A stretch of DNA of 64,000 nt, from contig CAIVAU010000141.1 of assembly GCA_903903925.1 (NCBI GenBank), forward strand, positions 1 to 64,000, in the 5' to 3' direction. The notes below the pieces were generated by a model. It did not search any database. It was not told the origin of the DNA and worked only from the letters and a program-made list of their open reading frames with translations. Both the position numbers and the translations under genes were made by a program. Below are positions 61,683 through 64,000 of the stretch, piece by piece; position 1 is the first letter of the stretch, and each line of letters starts with the position of its first letter. The stretch is from an uncultured cyanobacterium (GTDB lineage: Bacteria > Cyanobacteriota > Cyanobacteriia > Cyanobacteriales > Nostocaceae).

Positions 61683-61727
61683 TAGTCATTAGTCATTAGT
61701 CAACAGTCATTAGTCATTAGTCAACAG
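61670..61727. repeat. TTAGTCA heptad repeat
   Basis: About eight units of (A)TTAGTCA/GTCAACA fill the spacer between the DUF11 gene and the barrel gene; the first units overlap the start of the DUF11 gene. Confidence 0.9.
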
Positions 61728-64000
61728 TCAACTCTTTGCTTGCACTGTGGAATTGTGTGGTGCAGATGGTAGAGGTTTTTGTAAACCAAAGCCATCAAGT
61801 AATTGATTCAGCTTGAGAGTGAATCCAATGTAGGGTCCACCTGCTGATCTTGTTCCGGTAAAGTCTCGGTCATTGACTTTACCAAAGGCGTAGCCTGCTG
61901 CAAGGCGGAGGTCGGGACTGAGATAGTAACCGATTTCTGCTAAGAAACCTGTTTCTGAATAGTTTGGTTGAGTTATAAATCGAGCTTCGCCTGTTAAATC
62001 CCATTTATAACCTAAGCGATAGGTAGCTCGCATCTGTGCTAGGTTTACCATAGTTGTACCTACTAAATCGTTTGCTAAATAAGAGGTGCTGTTACGGAAG
62101 GCGTACTTTCCGTAAAATTCCCATTGCCAATTTGGTGCATAAACTGCTTCTAGGGCGAAGGTGGTATCTTCGGAACCTGTACCACTCCCGAAAAGGATTG
62201 TGTCAGGAATTGTTGAAGGGTTTTTACGGTATTGATAACTTAGTAAGGCGTTGAATTTATCGCTCTTTGGATCGCGATAAGCTAAACCAACTTTGAAGTT
62301 GATTGTGTCTCCTAATCCAATCAGTTTTTGGTTGGAAGCGTTTGCTTGTTGGTAACGAACTAAGGCTGTCAATGCTGGGGATATTTTACCGAGTGCACCT
62401 GCGGTAATCACTGTGTTGGAACCAGCAGATGAGGTGCGATACTCATAACGGGCGCTGGCTTGGAAGTCGGGATTATCTGTGTATTCTAAGCCGACACTGT
62501 AGCTATCGCCACCACCAAAACCTATGGATGATGCACTTTGACCAGGTGCAAAGGGTTGGGCAAATTGGCGTCCTGCGGCGGTATTTGCAAAAAAGTTCCC
62601 AAAAACGTGTTCGTAAGCAGTTCGGAGGCGTAATCCAGGTGCTAAAGCCCACTGGTTATTGAGTCCGATCGCCCCTTGTGTGGTGATTTCGTTGGCACCA
62701 CCCAAAATTTCGTAGCGACCTGTTAATGTTGTCCCATTACCAATTTTATGTTCACCATTAATACTTAAGCTTGTGATGGAGTTACCGTTTAATTGTCCAC
62801 GTGTATAAAATTGTTGTCCTAAAGCAATATTCACCCCAGGCATCACTCCCCAGTTTAACCCTAAAACTGTTCTATCTGGATAGACAGTATCTGTTTTTGA
62901 AGATAAAGTTAATTCGTTTTGAGCGAGAAAAGTCAGATTTTTAGTTAAAGGATAAGTAAAACGCGATCGCAATTGATCTGAAGTACTATTAGTTTGGGGA
63001 GATATCCGGTCTTGGCGATCGCGATTAATCCAGTCTACGGCTAAGTTGCCTTTACCAAAATGTTGTTCGATCCCAAATGAAGTTGTTGTTAGAGAATTAT
63101 CAACTTTGCTCCCAGCTATCGCTTGAGTGCGTGGTGTTAACAAGTCACTTAATGTATCCAATGGCTGCGGTGCAATCCCAAAATCAACTTCGTGGTCATA
63201 CTGAAATCTTAAATTAGTACTTTGAGAAACTTTAGCTGTAATTTGTGCGCCGTAACGCGTTTGTCCTGGAACAAAGCTGATGGTGGCATCGTTAGCAAAA
63301 CCTGTATCTGCAAATCGATAATAGGCATTAGCGTGAATTCCTGGAGTAATTTGACCTGCAGCTTCTATCCGCCAAGCCTCACCACTCACCAACCCTACAA
63401 CATCAGATTTATTTGTAGAATGGGCGTATTCAGCAATCAATTTACCTTGAGAACCAAGAGCAATTTGTCCATCGGCACCGTACAATTCAAAATTTCGTAC
63501 GCCTTGATTTTCTTTAAAATAAGTTGTACCAACCCAACTTTCTCTATCAATATTACGAGACAAATTGTATTGTAATCTTCCTGCATAGATACTACTCGTT
63601 GAACCAGAATCTTGATATTGGTAAGTAGCAACAATTTTTCTGACTAGAACATTTCCATTCTGATCAATATCGGTGCGTAATACAGGCTGATGGAATAGGA
63701 TAGTCCCACGATTATAGTCGATGTCGTAGTCTACACCTCTATTCAATTGTTGTACGGCAACGATAGTTCCAGGACGATTCAGTTCTTCCAATTCAAGGGA
63801 TATATTTTCACTACCAGCAACTAACAATCTCCGAGATAAGAAGTAATAACCACTCGTACCGTCAGGTGCGACAGTATCCCGTTGAAAACCTTGGACGTTA
63901 TTACCGTAAAAACCCGTAATTTGTAAATTCCCTAAGTTATAATTTGCTTTTAACCCGTGTAAATCGCGAGTGATGGAGGTGAATTGCTGGGAAGACCGAG
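61728..64000 (-). CDS. Outer-membrane beta-barrel protein, incomplete at window edge
   Basis: The frame stays open to base 64000, so the 5' end lies beyond this window; the first internal ATG-type start is not the real one. The encoded C-terminal about 750 residues have alternating-hydrophobicity strands of a large barrel (for example FQASARYEYRTSSAG, LTALVRYQQANASN, LRLAAGYAFGKVNDRD). They end in a short Pro/Ser-rich tail, so no terminal aromatic residue is seen. It is in the same direction as the DUF11 gene and separated only by 45 bp of repeats. The pair could form a surface or secretion unit. Confidence 0.75.
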   Translation of the reverse strand, partial: RSSQQFTSITRDLHGLKANYNLGNLQITGFYGNNVQGFQRDTVAPDGTSGYYFLSRRLLVAGSENISLELEELNRPGTIVAVQQLNRGVDYDIDYNRGTILFHQPVLRTDIDQNGNVLVRKIVATYQYQDSGSTSSIYAGRLQYNLSRNIDRESWVGTTYFKENQGVRNFELYGADGQIALGSQGKLIAEYAHSTNKSDVVGLVSGEAWRIEAAGQITPGIHANAYYRFADTGFANDATISFVPGQTRYGAQITAKVSQSTNLRFQYDHEVDFGIAPQPLDTLSDLLTPRTQAIAGSKVDNSLTTTSFGIEQHFGKGNLAVDWINRDRQDRISPQTNSTSDQLRSRFTYPLTKNLTFLAQNELTLSSKTDTVYPDRTVLGLNWGVMPGVNIALGQQFYTRGQLNGNSITSLSINGEHKIGNGTTLTGRYEILGGANEITTQGAIGLNNQWALAPGLRLRTAYEHVFGNFFANTAAGRQFAQPFAPGQSASSIGFGGGDSYSVGLEYTDNPDFQASARYEYRTSSAGSNTVITAGALGKISPALTALVRYQQANASNQKLIGLGDTINFKVGLAYRDPKSDKFNALLSYQYRKNPSTIPDTILFGSGTGSEDTTFALEAVYAPNWQWEFYGKYAFRNSTSYLANDLVGTTMVNLAQMRATYRLGYKWDLTGEARFITQPNYSETGFLAEIGYYLSPDLRLAAGYAFGKVNDRDFTGTRSAGGPYIGFTLKLNQLLDGFGLQKPLPSAPHNSTVQAKS

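Overview
The window comes from a filamentous, probably heterocyst-forming cyanobacterium (Nostocales). The evidence is psaA-psaB, phosphoribulokinase, a ferredoxin-NADP reductase with a phycobilisome-linker domain, a CAAD/CURT1-type membrane protein, xisH-xisI, the HIP1 octamer GCGATCGC scattered through coding DNA, and many gene-flanking heptanucleotide tandem repeats (CTCCTGA, CTCCTAA, AACCAAC, TTAGTCA types) typical of that group. I cannot name the species. No tRNA, rRNA or CRISPR array was seen.

Region by region. 1-2 kb: hisC with an abnormal C-terminus, then a decayed ATPase module. 2.3-7.6 kb: a DUF427 protein and a two-gene type I export unit (HlyD-like adaptor plus ABC transporter). 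8-13 kb: small housekeeping or unknown genes (phytol kinase-like, cupin, DUF2358, alpha/beta hydrolase, pentapeptide repeat, CAAD protein). 13.3-25.6 kb: a metabolic core with homoserine dehydrogenase, petH, prk, metK, a sensor kinase, a transketolase-like enzyme, a histidine phosphatase and glucokinase. prk and petH (CO2 fixation and NADPH supply) are divergent from one 617-bp spacer. 25.6-31.3 kb: an accessory stretch with a PIN toxin-antitoxin pair, a DUF6884-like gene, fragments of other genes, an orphan RelN-type antitoxin, a Uma2 nuclease, and an IS4-family element that splits a small gene and has a 10-bp target duplication. 31.6-33.5 kb: two exported proteins. 34-39 kb: psaA-psaB, the photosystem I core, closed by a clear terminator.

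39-49.5 kb is a second accessory island: a decayed IS701-like element, xisI-xisH, a HicB-like/PIN pair, a tyrosine-recombinase remnant, a giant AT-rich membrane NTPase of KAP type (42.6-46.7 kb), and, tail to tail with it and overlapping by 9 bp, an effector-associated-domain (EAD1) plus formylglycine-generating-enzyme-like protein. Orphan antitoxin-like and Uma2 genes follow. The KAP/EAD1 pair is the best candidate here for an unrecognised conflict or defence system.

49.5-64 kb: an acetate-type symporter with its DUF485 partner, a single-module NRPS with a serine-type specificity code and a thioesterase, a Spy-like periplasmic protein, an FkbM methyltransferase, a glycosyltransferase, a MoaD/ThiS protein, and a surface pair (DUF11 protein plus outer-membrane barrel) that runs off the right edge. 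All family calls were made by eye from the translations; none was checked by database search.
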